Source: Sporotomaculum syntrophicum (GTDB taxonomy: Bacteria > Bacillota > Desulfotomaculia > Desulfotomaculales > Desulfallaceae). Taken from it: a stretch of 64,000 nucleotides of DNA. The translations under genes were made by a program, and so were the position numbers. The notes below the pieces were generated by a model that worked only from the letters and a program-made list of their open reading frames with translations, ran no database searches and had not been told where the DNA came from. Of this stretch, positions 8,283 to 17,089 are shown piece after piece (the first letter of the stretch is position 1; each line of letters opens with the position of its first letter). The stretch spans positions 345,210 to 409,209 of the forward strand of contig NZ_LSRS01000002.1 of assembly GCF_009932395.1 (NCBI RefSeq), given 5' to 3'.

Positions 8283-9362
8283 TTGGCCTACTATATATTG
8301 CCCCTGCTGCTAGCCCTAATAGCGGGATACCTGTTAACTCCTGCGGTGCGGGTGCTGGCATTAAAAGTTGGGGCGATGGATCTCCCGGACCCGCGCAAGG
8401 TGCATCGCAGTATCATGCCCCGCATGGGTGGTCTGGCCGTTTATCTAGCTTTTGTCGCGGCGGTGCTACTATTTCGTGATTTGACCCCACAGGTTTGGGG
8501 GCTGCTGGCAGGGGCAACATTAATCCTGCTGGTGGGAATTCTGGACGATATCAAGGGCCTTTCCGCCCGGGTCAAGCTGGCCGGTCAAGTTTTAGCCGCA
8601 GCGGTAATCGTGCCCTTTGGCATTCAAGTTCATTTTATAACTAATCCGTTAAATGGTGAAATGATCTTTTTAGGGGTGTTTAGCATCCCGGTGACCATAT
8701 TCTGGGTGGTGGCGGTCACCAACGCCGTTAACTTAATAGACGGCCTGGATGGTCTGGCCGGGGGTGTTTCCGCCATTGCCGCCATGACCATGGCGGCGGT
8801 AACCTGGACCCAGTGGGGTTCCGGGGGCATGGAAAATATTATGCTTACGCTTACCCTGGTGGCGGCACTGATTGGATTCTTGAAGCACAACTTTTTCCCG
8901 GCGAAAATATTTTTGGGTGACACCGGTTCGTTGTTCCTGGGCTTCACCCTGGCGGTCATGGCCGTTACAGGCCTGACCAAAAGCGCTGCGGCTGTTTCCG
9001 TGATTATTCCTCTGGTTATACTGGGCGTACCACTGCTGGACACCTTTTTTGCGGTGGTCAGACGTTGCCATGAGCGCAAGCCCATCTTTGAACCCGACAA
9101 GGAGCACCTGCACCACTGCCTTATGGCCATGGGCCTCAGTCACCGGCAGACGGTGCTGACTATATACGTGCTCAGCGCTTTCCTTGGCATCACAGCGGTA
9201 GTCTTGAACATGGTGACCAATCACCAGGCCCTGGCTATGCTGGTACTATTGGCAGTGGTAGTGATTTATCTGGCTAACCGGGTGGGAGTACTGGGCAGAA
9301 CGCAGCAATCAGGCTACAGCTTAAGTACCAAAGAAAATACCCAACAATCGAGGAAAATGTAA
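8283..9362 (+). CDS. wecA: WecA/TagO-type undecaprenyl-phosphate GlcNAc-1-phosphate transferase
   Basis: This polytopic membrane enzyme starts wall polymer synthesis by moving GlcNAc-1-phosphate from UDP-GlcNAc to undecaprenyl phosphate. The 359-residue protein has about ten membrane helices and the MraY/WecA motifs: LPDPRKVHRSIMPRMGGL (substrate loop), ILVGILDDIKGL with the Asp pair, NAVNLIDGLDGLAGGV, FLGDTGSLFLGF and the C-terminal EHLHHCLMAMG histidine motif. TTG 8283 lies 6 bases after GGAGGG. The WecG-type enzyme at the left edge would act next in the same pathway. TagO is an equally fair name. Confidence 0.93.
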   Translation: MAYYILPLLLALIAGYLLTPAVRVLALKVGAMDLPDPRKVHRSIMPRMGGLAVYLAFVAAVLLFRDLTPQVWGLLAGATLILLVGILDDIKGLSARVKLAGQVLAAAVIVPFGIQVHFITNPLNGEMIFLGVFSIPVTIFWVVAVTNAVNLIDGLDGLAGGVSAIAAMTMAAVTWTQWGSGGMENIMLTLTLVAALIGFLKHNFFPAKIFLGDTGSLFLGFTLAVMAVTGLTKSAAAVSVIIPLVILGVPLLDTFFAVVRRCHERKPIFEPDKEHLHHCLMAMGLSHRQTVLTIYVLSAFLGITAVVLNMVTNHQALAMLVLLAVVVIYLANRVGVLGRTQQSGYSLSTKENTQQSRKM

Positions 9363-9363
9363 G

Positions 9364-9531
9364 CTAGGACAGGCAGTTGCCTGTTCTTTTCTTATTCCGG
9401 CTTAAACCGGGCAGCGCCGCAGACTGCCGGTAATCCTGCCTATCCCTGTTAAGGCTTACCAGGTAGTCCTTGTACATATCCTCCCGATACAAATCTTCCA
9501 ATTTAATTAACTTAATCTTCTTAATTTTCAT
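9364..9531 (-). CDS. Small basic hypothetical protein, 55 aa
   Basis: Not recognised. The reading frame starts at ATG (9531) 11 bases after AAGGAG on the minus strand and encodes a basic, soluble peptide beginning MKIKKIKLIKLEDLYRED and rich in Lys, Arg, Tyr and Asp, with ordinary codon choice. In favour: a good ribosome site, absence of another gene in this 330-base gap, and a protein-like composition. Against: its last 9 codons read through the terminator hairpin of the converging WecA/TagO gene, and I have no family match. Apart from this frame and the terminator the gap 9363-9690 holds only AT-rich sequence before the mutase. Confidence 0.45.
   Translation of the reverse strand: MKIKKIKLIKLEDLYREDMYKDYLVSLNRDRQDYRQSAALPGLSRNKKRTGNCLS
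9366..9394 (+). terminator. Terminator after the WecA/TagO gene
   Basis: A 9-bp stem (AGGACAGGC at 9366-9374 with GCCTGTTCT at 9379-9387, one G-U pair), tetraloop AGTT, then a T-rich run, starting four bases after the stop. Confidence 0.75.
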
Positions 9532-9690
9532 TGACCGTAGTTCTCCTTTGGCGGATAATGAATAAACAAACAGTCCGCAGGTAAAATATAGCTTGTACAA
9601 TATATGAAACATACTGGATAAAAATACTTATTTTTGATAAAATTTGTATATTGTAAAGGCTGAGCAAATTGGTAGGAGGTTGATTTTGGT

Positions 9691-11145
9691 ATGCAACAGA
9701 TTAAATTCGGTACAGATGGCTGGCGCGGCATTATTGCGGACGACTTTACCTTTGAAAACGTACGAATTGTAGCCCAGGCCGTGGCTGAATACGTGAACGG
9801 CCTGGACATTGGCCACAAGGGCATTGTGGTGGGCTACGACAACCGATTTCTCTCGAGCCGGTTTGCGGACACTATAGCGGACGTCATGGTTCAGAACGGC
9901 ATCAAAGTTTACCTGTCCAACGGACCGCTGCCCACCCCGGTGACCGCCTTTGCCGTTAAAGTGCACGACGCCGCCGGCGCGGTGATGCTCACCGCCAGCC
10001 ACAACCCGCCGGAATATAACGGCTTTAAATTTATCCCCGATTATGCCGGCCCCGCCCTGCCCCATATCACCGAGGCCATCGAAGAAAATATCGCCCGGCT
10101 GCAGAGCGGTGTCGGCAAGCGAAAGTTCTTTTTCCAGGAACAATCCGCGGAACTGGCACCGGCCCGGCCCCGGGTGGCCGAACGCATCATGATTGACCCG
10201 CGCTCCGAATATTTTGAGCACCTTGAGAAGCTGGTGGATATGAAGGCCATCGTCGAGTCCAAGTTGAACATCATGGTGGATGCCATGCACGGCAGCGGCA
10301 TTGGCTACCTAGACGCTATGCTGGTGCGGGCCGGCATTACTGTGGAACAGCGCCGCTGCTCTCGAGACCCGCTGTTTGGAGGCGACCTGCCGGAACCCAC
10401 ATGCCAAACCCTGGCCTGTAGCTGTGACTGGGTGAAGGAAGGGCATGGCCGGCTGGGGCTGGCTATGGATGGTGACGCCGACCGGTTCGGCATCATCGAC
10501 AGTACCGGCGATTACATTACTCCAAACCAGTTCTTTCCCGTGCTCTACCACCACCTGATTACTAAAAAAAGTTTGCTCGGGCCGGTAACACGCACGGTAG
10601 CTACCACCCACAAGCTGGACCGTATTGCGGAAAAACACGGGCAGGTAGTTTACGAAACTGCCGTGGGTTTCAAATACATCGGCCAGAATCTTCTGGAGAA
10701 GGGCTGCGTGCTGGGCTGCGAGGAAAGCGGCGGCCTGTCCATTAAGGGGCACATTCCAGAGAAGGACGGCATCCTGGCTGGTCTGCTGGCGGCGGAAATA
10801 GTGGCCGTTAACCGCAAAAGCCTAGCCGAATTAGCCCGAGAACTGGACCAGGCGTATGGTAAATTATGCAGCGACCGGCTGGATGTACACACCACACCGG
10901 GTCAAAAGCAAGACGTGCTGGATAAGCTAAAAAGTTTTGCCCCGGCGCAGGTAGCCGGAGAGGCGGTAAAAGATAAAATCACCTTAGACGGACTCAAGCT
11001 GGTGCTGGCCAGTGGGGAATGGACGCTGGTGAGGGCATCGGGCACCGAGCCATTGTTCAGGATCTACGCCGAAGCAGGGGATGAGCAGCGGGTCCAACAA
11101 ATTCAGGGCGATATGATGCAGCTAATAGGCTTAACCAGGTCTTAA
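9691..11145 (+). CDS. Phosphoglucomutase/phosphomannomutase family protein
   Basis: Alpha-D-phosphohexomutase that swaps phosphate between C1 and C6 of a hexose (glucose, mannose or glucosamine), feeding nucleotide-sugar synthesis for the locus. The 484-residue protein has all four domain signatures: KFGTDGWRGI at the start, TASHNPPEYNGFK with the phosphoserine near residue 110, the metal loop DGDADRFGI near 266, GCEESGG near 346 and the phosphate-binding RASGTEPLFRIYAEA near the end. ATG 9691 follows GGAGG. Which sugar it prefers cannot be told from motifs; GlmM is less likely because of length and motif context. A strong terminator follows. Confidence 0.92.
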   Translation: MQQIKFGTDGWRGIIADDFTFENVRIVAQAVAEYVNGLDIGHKGIVVGYDNRFLSSRFADTIADVMVQNGIKVYLSNGPLPTPVTAFAVKVHDAAGAVMLTASHNPPEYNGFKFIPDYAGPALPHITEAIEENIARLQSGVGKRKFFFQEQSAELAPARPRVAERIMIDPRSEYFEHLEKLVDMKAIVESKLNIMVDAMHGSGIGYLDAMLVRAGITVEQRRCSRDPLFGGDLPEPTCQTLACSCDWVKEGHGRLGLAMDGDADRFGIIDSTGDYITPNQFFPVLYHHLITKKSLLGPVTRTVATTHKLDRIAEKHGQVVYETAVGFKYIGQNLLEKGCVLGCEESGGLSIKGHIPEKDGILAGLLAAEIVAVNRKSLAELARELDQAYGKLCSDRLDVHTTPGQKQDVLDKLKSFAPAQVAGEAVKDKITLDGLKLVLASGEWTLVRASGTEPLFRIYAEAGDEQRVQQIQGDMMQLIGLTRS

Positions 11146-11155
11146 AAAGGCAATC

Positions 11156-11195
11156 AAAAGCGACATACCTTTTAATAGGTATGTCGCTTTTTATT
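11156..11195 (+). terminator. Strong Rho-independent terminator after the mutase
   Basis: A perfect 15-bp stem (AAAAGCGACATACCT at 11156-11170 with its complement at 11177-11191), loop TTTAAT, then T-rich sequence. The 110 bases that follow to the next gene are AT-rich and probably hold its promoter, though no clear -35/-10 pair stands out. Confidence 0.9.
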
Positions 11196-11305
11196 TATAA
11201 ATATTGTTAAATAAAAGAAGGACAATTGATATTTTATGCCGAAGTAATATTCACCAATAACTAGTATATATTTTACATATCATCCTTAATAAAGAGGTAC
11301 ATATA

Positions 11306-12007
11306 ATGGCCGATCAAACAGCTACGGAGCTGCTCACAACCGCATCAAAGTCTCCTTTTGCGGAAGCTTTCCGTACCCTGCGCACTAATATCAATTATGC
11401 CAGCCTGGATGAACCCTATCAGATTATTCTGGTGACCAGCGCCGGGCCGGGAGAAGGCAAAACCACAGTCACCTCCAACCTGGGTGTGGTGATGGCTCAA
11501 GTCAATAAAAAAGTATTGATTATTGACTGCGATCTGCGCCGGCCGAGTATGCATAAGGTATTTGGGTTGAACAGCAGCGTAGGGGTCACCCAGGCGCTGA
11601 TCAATGATGCCGATCCGAAAGTCCTGGCGCAGAAAACTCAAATTCCAGGCTTATATGTATTAACCAGCGGCCCCATTCCCCCCAACCCGGCAGAACTAAT
11701 GGGATCCCAGCGCATGCAGGCACTGCTTTCCCGGGCCGTGGAAGGTTATGACTTCGTGCTGGTGGATTCACCTCCCGTGAACATGGTTACCGATGCTGTC
11801 CTGCTCTCCTCCATGGTGAGCGGGGTGCTGATGGTGGTGCAGAGCGGCGATACCCGCATCGATCACGCCAAGGAAGCCCTGAATAAGCTGAACAAGGTGG
11901 ACGCCAAAATGGTTGGTGTAATACTGAACGATGTAGATACCTCAGCCGGTAACTACTATTACTACAACTACTATTACTACTCCAACAATAAACCGGACGC
12001 CTCGTAA
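11306..12007 (+). CDS. CpsD/YwqD-type bacterial tyrosine kinase (BY-kinase)
   Basis: Cytoplasmic autokinase that drives polymer synthesis together with a Wzz-like activator. The 233-residue protein has Walker A SAGPGEGKTTVTSNLG near residue 46, Walker A' IIDCDLRRPSMHKVFG near 72, the TSGPIPPNPAELMGS segment and Walker B FVLVDSPPVNMVTDA near 150. The C-terminus is a tyrosine cluster (YYYYNYYYYS), the usual autophosphorylation site. It would pair with the Wzz-like protein at 4952 and be reversed by the PHP phosphatase at 4090. Start ATG 11306 follows AAGAGGT. Confidence 0.95.
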   Translation: MADQTATELLTTASKSPFAEAFRTLRTNINYASLDEPYQIILVTSAGPGEGKTTVTSNLGVVMAQVNKKVLIIDCDLRRPSMHKVFGLNSSVGVTQALINDADPKVLAQKTQIPGLYVLTSGPIPPNPAELMGSQRMQALLSRAVEGYDFVLVDSPPVNMVTDAVLLSSMVSGVLMVVQSGDTRIDHAKEALNKLNKVDAKMVGVILNDVDTSAGNYYYYNYYYYSNNKPDAS

Positions 12008-12092
12008 AATAACATGCTTTGAATAAATACCTGTCATATTCACCTTATGTATTTTTGAGCCTTTAGATATAAACCAAGAGGAGGATATTACT

Positions 12093-12347
12093 TTGCCCAT
12101 AGATTATCCTGTCCCTGGTGCACAAGACTGCAAAGCCAGTCGGCTGACCAGGGAGAGAAATAATATTGAACTGATTAAACAAAAATTGGTTAATATTGGC
12201 TACAGCAGCGGCGAAATAGAATATTTGGTGCAACAGTTTGCCGGGAAAGCCAAAATTAAAGATCTCAGTGTAGAAGACCTGCGGTCGCTAAAAGAATCAC
12301 TGCAGTACCAGCTGGAACTGGCTAAAAAATGCTTGGAGATACCGTAA
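12093..12347 (+). CDS. Small hypothetical protein between kinase and dehydratase
   Basis: Not recognised. TTG 12093 lies 8 bases after GAGGAGG, and the next gene begins 23 bases later after its own AAGGAGG, so this is a real operon member. The 84 residues are charged and predicted helical: a Tyr/Pro N-terminus, then RERNNIELIKQKLVNIGYSS, a short DLSVEDLRSLKESLQ helix pair and a Leu-rich end. The IKQKL...GYSSGEIEYLV pattern resembles small helical docking proteins, but I cannot name one. No membrane helix. A role in regulating the neighbouring kinase is possible, without direct support. Confidence 0.75.
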   Translation: MPIDYPVPGAQDCKASRLTRERNNIELIKQKLVNIGYSSGEIEYLVQQFAGKAKIKDLSVEDLRSLKESLQYQLELAKKCLEIP

Positions 12348-12369
12348 ATAAGAAGGAGGCAGGCTTGGT

Positions 12370-14208
12370 TTGCCGGTGAACGGATTGTTAAGAAAAATTT
12401 TACTCATGCTATGCGACGCTATACTGATTAATTTCGCCATTATAGCGGCTTACATGCTGCGCTTTGAAAACTTTAATTTAACCAGTTCTTATCTAATTAA
12501 CTACTACAAAATAGCACCGGTCATCACACTAATTTACCTGGCCAGCCTTTACCTAATGAAGTTGTATAATCGGGTCTGGGCTTATGCCAGCACCGGTGAG
12601 CTTTTTGCCATCGTCCAGGCGGTATCCCTGGGTTGTCTGGGCACAGTTGCCTTCACTTACCTATCTGAAACACTGCTCCCCCGGAGCGTTCTGGTGGTGT
12701 CCTGGGCCTTCATAATTTTGCTGGTGGGCATCTCCCGGCTGGGTTGGCGCATTCGAATGGATTACAAAAAAGGATATGGCCGCCAGGGCAAGCGCACATT
12801 AATCGTCGGGGCCGGTGACGCCGGCGTACAGGTAGCCCGGGAACTGAAAAATCACGACAGCGGCTTGCTGCCTGTAGGCTATATCGACGACGACATGAAC
12901 AAGCAGCACCAGAGTATACTAGATATCCCGGTGCTGGGCACCCGGGACCGGATAACCAATCTGTGCAAGCAATACAGCATAGAAACCATAATTGTTGCCA
13001 TTCCTTCCGCAAATGCATCGACCATTAGAGAAATATTCGAGTTGTGCAAAAATACCACATTGGAAGTAAAGACACTGCCCGGCCTGTACCAGCTCATTGA
13101 CGGCGAGGTATCCGTCAGTAACCTGCGCCCGGTGGCAATTGAAGATTTGCTGCAACGAGAGCCGGTGAAACTAGACCTGGAGGAAATATCCGGCTATATC
13201 AGGGGAGAAACCGTATTGGTAACCGGGGCCGGGGGGTCCATAGGCTCAGAGCTCTGCCGGCAGATAGCGCGGTTTAGACCATTAGAACTGATCCTGCTGG
13301 GCCACGGAGAAAACAGCATCCACGGTATCTGGTTGGAACTGGCCGATAAGTATCAGAAACTACCCTTGAGGGTAGAAATTGCCGATGTCCGGGACAAGGA
13401 CAAGATAAACCGCATTTTTATAAAATATCGGCCAGGACTGGTATTCCACGCTGCGGCGCATAAGCACGTGCCCCTGATGGAAATGCACCCGGACGAAGCT
13501 GTGAAAACAAACATACTGGGTACCAAAAACCTGGCTGAGGCCGCGGACCGCGCAGGCACTAAAACCTTTGTGCTGATTTCCACTGATAAGGCGGTGAACC
13601 CCTCCAGCGTGATGGGAGCCACCAAGCGGATGGCCGAGCTCGTTGTCCAGCAAATGGACCGGATCAGCGAAACCCGGTTTGCAGCCGTGAGGTTTGGCAA
13701 CGTGCTGGGTAGCCGTGGCAGCGTCGTGCCTATATTCGAACAGCAAATAAAAAAAGGCGGCCCGGTTACCGTCACCGACCCGGAAATGAAACGTTACTTC
13801 ATGACCATACCGGAAGCGGTGCAGCTGGTCATCCAGGCGGGCTCAATGGCCGGCGGCGGTGAAGTATTCATCCTGGACATGGGGCAGCCTGTGAAGATAG
13901 TGGACCTGGCTAGGGATATGATCAGGTTGTCCGGTTTAGAGCCGGACAAGGATATAAAAATAAAATTTACGGGCATCAGGCCTGGGGAAAAGCTATTCGA
14001 AGAATTGCTCACTGCCGAGGAAGGTTCTTCTGCCACTAAACATAAACGAATTTTCGTGGCCAAGCCTTGCCTGGTGGATATATCTACCCAGGAGCAGCAA
14101 CTGTTGCTCCTGTCCCAAGACCCTACCAGGCTAAAAGATAGCGATGTCTTTAATGCCCTCTCGGCGATATTGCCTAACTTCAAGAGTTATCGAAAGATGG
14201 TAGGTTAG
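12370..14208 (+). CDS. CapD/WbpM/PglF-type membrane nucleotide-sugar 4,6-dehydratase
   Basis: The family converts UDP-GlcNAc to a 4-keto-6-deoxy sugar, the entry to bacillosamine, QuiNAc or FucNAc. The 612-residue protein has four N-terminal membrane helices (to about residue 120), a CoA-binding-like Rossmann domain (TLIVGAGDAGVQVAREL near 145), then a second extended SDR domain with VTGAGGSIGSELCRQIARF near 289. The active-site stretch STDKAVNPSSVMGATKRMAE has Met at the usual catalytic Tyr position and keeps the Lys, as is normal for this subfamily. Start TTG 12370 is 10 bases after AAGGAGG. The product may be aminated by the DegT enzyme at 35441. A 33-nt repeat lies 3 bases after the stop. 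Confidence 0.93.
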   Translation: MPVNGLLRKILLMLCDAILINFAIIAAYMLRFENFNLTSSYLINYYKIAPVITLIYLASLYLMKLYNRVWAYASTGELFAIVQAVSLGCLGTVAFTYLSETLLPRSVLVVSWAFIILLVGISRLGWRIRMDYKKGYGRQGKRTLIVGAGDAGVQVARELKNHDSGLLPVGYIDDDMNKQHQSILDIPVLGTRDRITNLCKQYSIETIIVAIPSANASTIREIFELCKNTTLEVKTLPGLYQLIDGEVSVSNLRPVAIEDLLQREPVKLDLEEISGYIRGETVLVTGAGGSIGSELCRQIARFRPLELILLGHGENSIHGIWLELADKYQKLPLRVEIADVRDKDKINRIFIKYRPGLVFHAAAHKHVPLMEMHPDEAVKTNILGTKNLAEAADRAGTKTFVLISTDKAVNPSSVMGATKRMAELVVQQMDRISETRFAAVRFGNVLGSRGSVVPIFEQQIKKGGPVTVTDPEMKRYFMTIPEAVQLVIQAGSMAGGGEVFILDMGQPVKIVDLARDMIRLSGLEPDKDIKIKFTGIRPGEKLFEELLTAEEGSSATKHKRIFVAKPCLVDISTQEQQLLLLSQDPTRLKDSDVFNALSAILPNFKSYRKMVG

Positions 14209-14210
14209 TT

Positions 14211-14243
14211 TGGGGTCAGGCTTAAACTTCTTTAAACTAATTG
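14211..14243 (+). repeat. Dispersed 33-nt repeat, copy 2
   Basis: TGGGGTCAGGCTTAAACTT followed by a second CTTTAAACTAATTG unit, beginning three bases after the dehydratase stop codon. Same strand as the upstream gene. See copies at 7594, 56486 and 63212. Confidence 0.9.
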
Positions 14244-14328
14244 CAATACCTAGATAATTGAATGCGTAATGATAAACAAACATAATATGTCTATTGGCAA
14301 TAGTGTTGATTCTTAATTGACCACTTAT

Positions 14329-14359
14329 ATTCCTCCTGCATTTTGTAGGGGAATTTTTT
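14329..14359 (+). terminator. Probable terminator of the first polysaccharide locus
   Basis: A 7-bp stem (ATTCCTC at 14329-14335 with GGGGAAT at 14348-14354, one G-U pair) followed by TTTTTT. It would end transcripts coming through the dehydratase gene. Confidence 0.55.
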
Positions 14360-14514
14360 CATTTTATGTTCATCAAACTAATATTGGCATCGAAATATTT
14401 TCTAAAGTATAGTTGCTATGGTTACTACGATTTGTAGGACAAGCCTATTGCTTGCCAGAAATTCTTGATGGTGTATTTTATTCTCTTTAGTAGGAGTTCT
14501 GGCATTGCCGGTAA

Positions 14515-14715
14515 GGGTTCCATATTTCTGCTTACCGGTTCCTTAAGATATTAACTGAGCGTCAGAAAGATGATAATGACTTATTAAGAAAATTAAGTGC
14601 TGAGGTATACGAAAGGCAGGCTATGTCCGGCTATTTGTTCTTAAATAACGGTGGTCATTGCTACGAGGCATGGTATGATAGTATGAGTAAAGCTAGTTAC
14701 GAAACCATATCTTAA
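14515..14715 (+). other. Open frame without a clear start, possible gene remnant before the lasso genes
   Basis: In the 552-base gap 14209-14760 one frame stays open for 66 codons. It has no ATG until 14623, from where it would give a 30-residue peptide beginning MSGYLFLNNGGHCYEAW, with AAAGG 8 bases before. The upstream part (RFLKILTERQKDDNDLLRKLSAEVY in two overlapping pieces) is protein-like in composition, which suggests a decayed gene end rather than chance. A final internal MSKASYETIS faintly resembles the start of a lasso leader. An inverted repeat (CCGGTAAG ... CTTACCGG, 14508-14536) sits at its beginning. The rest of the gap holds repeat copy 2 and a terminator. Confidence 0.3.
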
Positions 14716-14760
14716 TTTGCTTAGGCAAGGGAGTAAGGTCTGGAGGGATTTGACAACTAT

Positions 14761-15240
14761 ATGAGCAAGGGCTTGTTGATATTGCTTAGACGAACATTAA
14801 AATTTGTTCTTTTGCCTTTGCAGGAGCAGTGGCTTTACTTACAAGCCTTTGTCCTGGCCGGGGTTGTGCGGCTGGCAATTATCTTGCTGCCTTTTCGCTG
14901 GCTAGCCGGGTTCCTAGGTAACCAGGAGTTGGAATCACCTGCTGAGGAAGACCATGAAAAACTTAACGCAGCCAGGCGGGTTGGCAGGGTGGTAGAAACT
15001 GTGTGCCGGCATACGCCGTGGGAGAGCAAGTGCCTGGTCCAGGCAATCGTGGGCAAGATCCTACTACGGCAATCTCGTATCAGTAATACACTTTATTTAG
15101 GTGTGGGTCGGGATCCGGAGGACAAAATGGTGGCTCATGCCTGGCTGAGATGTGGTGATATGATATTAACTGGCAACTATAACTTGGATAAGTATGCCGT
15201 GGTGGGTAAATTTACCGATGGTGGGTTGGACAACGAGTGA
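14761..15240 (+). CDS. Lasso peptide leader peptidase (B2, transglutaminase-like)
   Basis: B2 proteins are cysteine peptidases that cut the leader from the precursor so that the new N-terminus can be cyclised. The 159-residue protein has a Leu-rich N-terminal half (about 1-55) and the B2 fold: catalytic Cys91 in PWESKCLVQAIVGK, His126 in VAHAWLRCGD and a following Asp133. The same PWxxxCLxxA and HAW motifs define the family (PF13471 as I know it). ATG 14761 follows GGAGGG at longish distance. It is co-directional with the exporter 26 bases downstream; its partner B1 is a separate gene on the other strand at 17090. Confidence 0.9.
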   Translation: MSKGLLILLRRTLKFVLLPLQEQWLYLQAFVLAGVVRLAIILLPFRWLAGFLGNQELESPAEEDHEKLNAARRVGRVVETVCRHTPWESKCLVQAIVGKILLRQSRISNTLYLGVGRDPEDKMVAHAWLRCGDMILTGNYNLDKYAVVGKFTDGGLDNE

Positions 15241-15266
15241 ACGTGAACGTAAAGGGCGGGTAATGA

Positions 15267-17057
15267 ATGGGCATGTTTTTGGGTTACATCAAGGAACTGT
15301 ATGCCTTATCGCCAATTAAATTCCTTGTCAACGGACTATTGATGGTTATGCTCGGCGTGCTGGAGAGTGTCGGAATCTTAATGGTGATACCCTTGCTAAT
15401 TGTAGCCGGGGTTATTCCTGGTGTGGAAGCTGCCAGTGGTTTAATTGCCTGGATTGATAATTTTTTGCGTGCTCTTGGTGTGATTCTGACGCTGCCCCTG
15501 GTGTTGTTGTTATATGTCGGTATTATTGTAGGTCAAAGCTGGTTGCAACGTTATCAGACTCTGCTTAATACGGGAATTCAGCAATCGTATGTTGTTCATT
15601 TGTCTACTCGGTTGTTTCGGGCGGTAGCCTATGCTGATTGGCAATATTTGGTTTCTAAGGCTAAGTCCGATATATCTAATGTCTTGATTACTGAATTGCT
15701 GCGGGTGCATAGCGGCATACAAGTTTTTTTGCAAATGATCTCGGCGGCCACGATTACACTGTTGCAGGTTGTGGTTGCTTTTCTGGTTGCACCCGGTCTG
15801 ACCTCTTTGGTGCTGGCCAGTGCTATTGTGTTGCTTGTAGCTTTACGTGGTTTTGTGAAGAAAGCTCGCAGAATAGGGGAGGAGTTGTCGGATTTAAATC
15901 AAGGTTTATATTTTACCCTGACCGAGCATTTAAACGGCATAAAAGAGATCAAAAGTTATGGTATTGAAGAGGCTCAGGTTGCCAACTATAATCGTGTCCG
16001 GGTCATGATGAAGAATAATATAATTAACTTTGCCCGCATACAAACCGGGCTGACTATGCTGAACAAAGTGGGTTCAGCGGTTTTGATCAGTGTTTTTTTA
16101 TTCTTCGCTATTGCCATATTTAAGCTCAACCCCCAGGAGTTTATCGTGATTACGGTGATTGCTGCCCGTATCTGGCCAAGGGTTTTATCCTTGCAGTCAA
16201 GTTTGCAGCATATCAATTCTGTGCTGCCAGCTTTTCATGTAGTTAAAAATTTGGAAAATCAGTGCCTGGCTGCCCAGGAAAACTTTGCGGAAGATGGTGC
16301 GGCTACCAAACTGCAATTGCGGCGCGGGGTTGAATTCCGTCATGTTTCCTTTGGTTATGCCGAGGAGCGGGCCGGTTTTGTGGTTGAGGAGGCGAGCTTT
16401 GAACTGCCTGTTGGGACCACTACGGCTTTTGTCGGCTCTTCGGGGGCCGGCAAAAGTACTATGGTGGATTTGCTCATGGGGTTGCTCAAACCGGTTAAGG
16501 GTGAGATTTTAGTTGATGGTGAGCCTTTGGACGACAATTTGCGCTCCTGGCGGCGTTCCATTGGCTATGTGCCTCAGGAACCGTTTCTATTGAATGCAAC
16601 TATCAGGGACAACCTGTTGTGGGCGTGTCCGGAGGCTACGGAGGAGCAAATGTGGGAAGCTTTGCGTTTGGCCTCTGTCGAAGCTTTTGTACAAAGCCTG
16701 CCGGATGGTCTTGGTACCGTTGTAGGTGACAGGGGTGTACGTTTGTCCGGCGGCGAGCGGCAGCGTGTGGTTCTGGCCAGAGCGCTGCTGCGCAAACCAT
16801 CCGTGCTGATCTTAGATGAAGCCACCAGTTCATTGGATTCGGAAAATGAAAAGCGCATTCAGCAGGCCATTGAAAGCCTGCAGGGCAAGCTGACCATCGT
16901 AGTTATCGCTCACCGCATATCTACTATTAGAAATGCCGATAATATTATCGTGCTGGAGCAGGGGCGGATTATTGAAATCGGCAATTATCAATCCTTGATG
17001 AACAACAAGTATAGTCGTTTCTACGCTTTAGCCAATTTAAGTGAAACCGCCCCCTGA
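15267..17057 (+). CDS. Lasso peptide ABC exporter (fused membrane and ATPase domains)
   Basis: A 596-residue half-transporter likely to dimerise and export the mature peptide, giving both secretion and self-immunity (D-type gene). The first 320 residues hold six membrane helices of the exporter fold. The ATPase half has Walker A VGSSGAGKSTMVDLL near residue 390, a Q-loop VPQEPFLLNATIRDN, signature LSGGERQRVVLARAL near 495 and Walker B SVLILDEATSSLD, ending with the H-loop IAHRIST. All catalytic residues are present. ATG 15267 is 6 bases after AAAGGGCGGG. It ends in a terminator facing the minus-strand B1 gene. Confidence 0.92.
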   Translation: MGMFLGYIKELYALSPIKFLVNGLLMVMLGVLESVGILMVIPLLIVAGVIPGVEAASGLIAWIDNFLRALGVILTLPLVLLLYVGIIVGQSWLQRYQTLLNTGIQQSYVVHLSTRLFRAVAYADWQYLVSKAKSDISNVLITELLRVHSGIQVFLQMISAATITLLQVVVAFLVAPGLTSLVLASAIVLLVALRGFVKKARRIGEELSDLNQGLYFTLTEHLNGIKEIKSYGIEEAQVANYNRVRVMMKNNIINFARIQTGLTMLNKVGSAVLISVFLFFAIAIFKLNPQEFIVITVIAARIWPRVLSLQSSLQHINSVLPAFHVVKNLENQCLAAQENFAEDGAATKLQLRRGVEFRHVSFGYAEERAGFVVEEASFELPVGTTTAFVGSSGAGKSTMVDLLMGLLKPVKGEILVDGEPLDDNLRSWRRSIGYVPQEPFLLNATIRDNLLWACPEATEEQMWEALRLASVEAFVQSLPDGLGTVVGDRGVRLSGGERQRVVLARALLRKPSVLILDEATSSLDSENEKRIQQAIESLQGKLTIVVIAHRISTIRNADNIIVLEQGRIIEIGNYQSLMNNKYSRFYALANLSETAP

Positions 17058-17075
17058 GAAAGGGAACGGTTTTTG
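17044..17075 (+). terminator. Terminator at the end of the exporter gene
   Basis: Stem AAACCG (17044-17049) with CGGTTT (17067-17072), strengthened by an inner CCCT/AGGG pairing, then TTTTG. It overlaps the last codons of the exporter and separates it from the converging B1 gene. Confidence 0.6.
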
Positions 17076-17089
17076 TTCCTGATTGCCGG

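Noticed and set aside
14623-14715. 30-residue peptide as a second lasso precursor
   Set aside because: No leader with Thr at -2 and no Gly/Ser start with an acidic residue 7-9 positions on; kept only as a possible remnant.
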